In this document: one piece after another, positions 62,368 through 64,000 of the stretch | Layout of the letters: every line of letters starts with the position of its first letter | Position numbering within the stretch: the stretch's first letter is position 1 | DNA from: Nipponacmea schrenckii | Taxonomy: Eukaryota > Mollusca > Gastropoda > Lottiidae | Direction: 5' to 3' | Length of the DNA stretch: 64,000 bases | Assembly (NCBI GenBank): GCA_030562195.1 | Contig: CM060202.1 | Location: 18,710,317 to 18,774,316, forward strand | The notes under the pieces: model-generated | Database searches by the model: none | What the model saw: the letters and a program-made list of their open reading frames with translations, nothing else | What the model was told of the DNA's origin: nothing | Program-made: the position numbers and the translations under genes

Positions 62368-62443
62368 ATGGGAAGACATTGTGTATTTCTGCCACGTGGA
62401 TGTGGTCTATACATCTTTATATCTAGTCTTTTTATCTTACAAG
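62368..62443 (+). CDS. First coding exon: signal peptide of a secreted or membrane protein (partial)
   Basis: The ATG at 62368 has A at -3 and G at +4, and an in-frame TGA lies at 62359-62361, so this start is fixed in its frame. The 25 codons read MGRHCVFLPRGCG followed by the hydrophobic LYIFISSLFILQ, a typical n-region and h-region of a signal peptide. The exon ends at CAAG|GTAAGT (consensus donor), splitting the next codon after its first base (phase 1). Phase-1 introns after signal-peptide exons are characteristic of metazoan extracellular proteins built from phase-1 modules such as immunoglobulin, fibronectin III, EGF or CUB domains. The rest of the protein is outside the window, so the family is unknown. 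An alternative is a chance exon-like segment. Confidence 0.6.
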
Positions 62444-64000
62444 GTAAGTCCAACTTTAAGTTACCACCTAAGAGCAAACATGGAAGCTTTTCACCAGTCC
62501 CACCACAAACAGAAAACAGACATTTTTTTTGATGTAATAATGATTATTTTCCACAATCAGACACAATAGTTTGCTTCAAGTGAACAACGCAACACATACT
62601 AACACGCTGCAAAATAGATGTTCTCCATACATAAATCATATAAAAATAACCAAAGCTGGATTCAATTTGACAGGCAACTAAAAACACCCCTAATTTTACA
62701 AATCAGCTCTTCCAATCATTCATATACAGGATCATATGAATGTAAAGTATGCATGTGTTGAAGAGTTCAATAGAAAGTTGAGGGATGTCAAATAGATGAC
62801 CTGTGCACTATATCCAGCCTTGAAAACAACTTCAATAGCTAGGGAGGACCATCAAAAATGATCAATCTATATAATCATCCTTGTGCATGCATCAAAATCT
62901 CGAAACAGCAATCTTCTCAGCTACACATCAGAAATTTTATCAAAGCGATTCACAAGGCTATAACTTGTGATGTTCTATCATGAAATTGAACCATAATTCT
63001 TGTCCAAATATAATATAGAGGACTTCAGACAAGAAACGTCTCGAGTGAGTTGAGGATAAACTAGGTAGTTTACAGTTGATGATGTTTATATAGTACCTAG
63101 AACGTCATCTAAAATTTATAGGCTTCTTTCTTATTCTCTTTAATGGTTTCCACGATCTGATGCTCATAATTAAACTTGGTATTTTTATTCTATTTTTTAT
63201 ATAAGTAATATCGTGCATCGAACATATTCACTTAACTGAAGCTTGAAAGTATCTGCAAAATTTGCACGACAGGTAAAGATCCATATTTCAAACTGAATGT
63301 GCAGATTGGATACAGAATCTGGGATCACAATTTTTAGAAAGACCAATATGTCAGTTAAGGAAATAAAATTAAGATAAATATAGTGAGATGTGACAAGCTA
63401 ATAGTAGTGAAATTAAACACATTATCTTCAAATTCTAACTAGTCTTAGAACCATTTAAAATGCGATAGATTTGGAAGCAACATGTAAAAACTCACAGATT
63501 ATATGCACTTAATCAGAAAAAGAGGCACAGCTTAAAATAGAATCTAAATTGTTCTCAGCATTCATTGAAAGCAACAAATATAGTGACTTTTAGGAAAGAA
63601 TGAATAAAATTCAAAGTTAACTGTTTGCGAAAGTAAAAATAAATTGGACTGTGAAAAACAGTTATAGCTTGACGCTTATCAGAAACTTTCCAATCTGCAC
63701 CATAAATTGTGTCTAATTTGAAATAAAGTTGGCATTTGCTATCAGGCTGAAAACTATAAAACAAACGCCTTGATAGATGTATTTTGTTTTATTGTCAAGA
63801 TTGCTTTAATACCACTGGTTATTTTATTCTTCTTGAATTTTTTCCACCTACACCTTTCAGTCCTGCTGAGAATACGATGTGATGAAATTTTTTTGTGTGA
63901 AATATTTCCTTGACTGATGATAAAGTTTCATTAGAGAAATTTTAATGTCTTGCAGTTTTCATTTTAGGTTTGAAATGCCAAAAAGAAAAGAAAATGAATC
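62444..64000 (+). other. Start of the intron after the signal-peptide exon
   Basis: From the GTAAGT donor to the window end no acceptor-plus-open-frame combination was found that accepts phase 1. An apparent plus-strand frame at 62381-62569 overlaps the exon in another frame and runs through the donor, so it is a shadow. The minus-strand frames at 62196-62477 and 63555-63764 are likewise unsupported. Confidence 0.5.

Noticed and set aside
62381..62569. 62-codon plus-strand frame over the signal-peptide exon
   Set aside because: It is out of frame with the well-supported ATG at 62368 and reads through a consensus splice donor.
1..64000. CRISPR arrays, operons, bacterial promoters or phage features
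   Set aside because: No direct repeats with regular unique spacers, and base composition, splice signals and gene sparsity are those of an animal nuclear genome.

Overview
The window looks like a stretch of animal nuclear genome. It is strongly AT-rich (by eye about two thirds A+T) and has no operons, no ribosome-binding sites and no dense long ORFs. It carries many short tandem arrays and small inverted-repeat elements, and several good spliceosomal splice sites. Its repeat style (small TTAA-flanked and other inverted-repeat elements, tRNA-derived relics, low CpG) resembles a mollusc or another lophotrochozoan. That placement is an inference from memory, not a match to a known sequence. No prokaryotic feature, rRNA gene, intact tRNA gene or CRISPR array was seen.

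Genes are very sparse. The best-supported coding feature is at the right end. A 131-bp exon (62313-62443, + strand) has a strong 3' splice site, two short upstream ORFs, an ATG in good context with an in-frame stop just before it, 25 codons that read as a signal peptide, and a consensus 5' splice site that interrupts the frame in phase 1. This is the expected first coding exon of a secreted or single-pass membrane protein whose remaining exons lie beyond 64000. Possible upstream promoter or 5' UTR exon signals for it are near 49.2-49.7 kb (two inverted CCAAT boxes 31 bp apart, then an exon-like segment) and at 60.4 kb (TATA-like box).

Elsewhere there are only weak exon candidates: a minus-strand one at 6532-6667 with a very good pyrimidine tract, a phase-compatible plus-strand pair at 21549-21685 and 28066-28115, and short ones at 1121-1162 and 18564-18612. 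None could be assigned to a protein family, and chance is a real alternative in DNA this AT-rich.

The repeats are the firmest content. From left to right: a 29-bp duplication at 3.0 kb; a small inverted-repeat element at 6.7 kb with relatives at 48.3 and 59.9 kb; tRNA-like or SINE-like relics at 12.0, 13.8, 18.9 and 39.8 kb; a 12-unit 29-bp minisatellite at 18.0-18.3 kb; a 3-unit array at 19.1 kb; a GC-rich hairpin at 24.2 kb; a terminal-inverted-repeat element at 27.1 kb; two arrays within 1 kb at 28.6-29.6 kb; a TTAA-flanked 288-bp element at 43.1 kb with an inverted relative at 55.7 kb; and several two- or three-copy arrays between 45 and 62 kb. The rest reads as intron or intergenic DNA.
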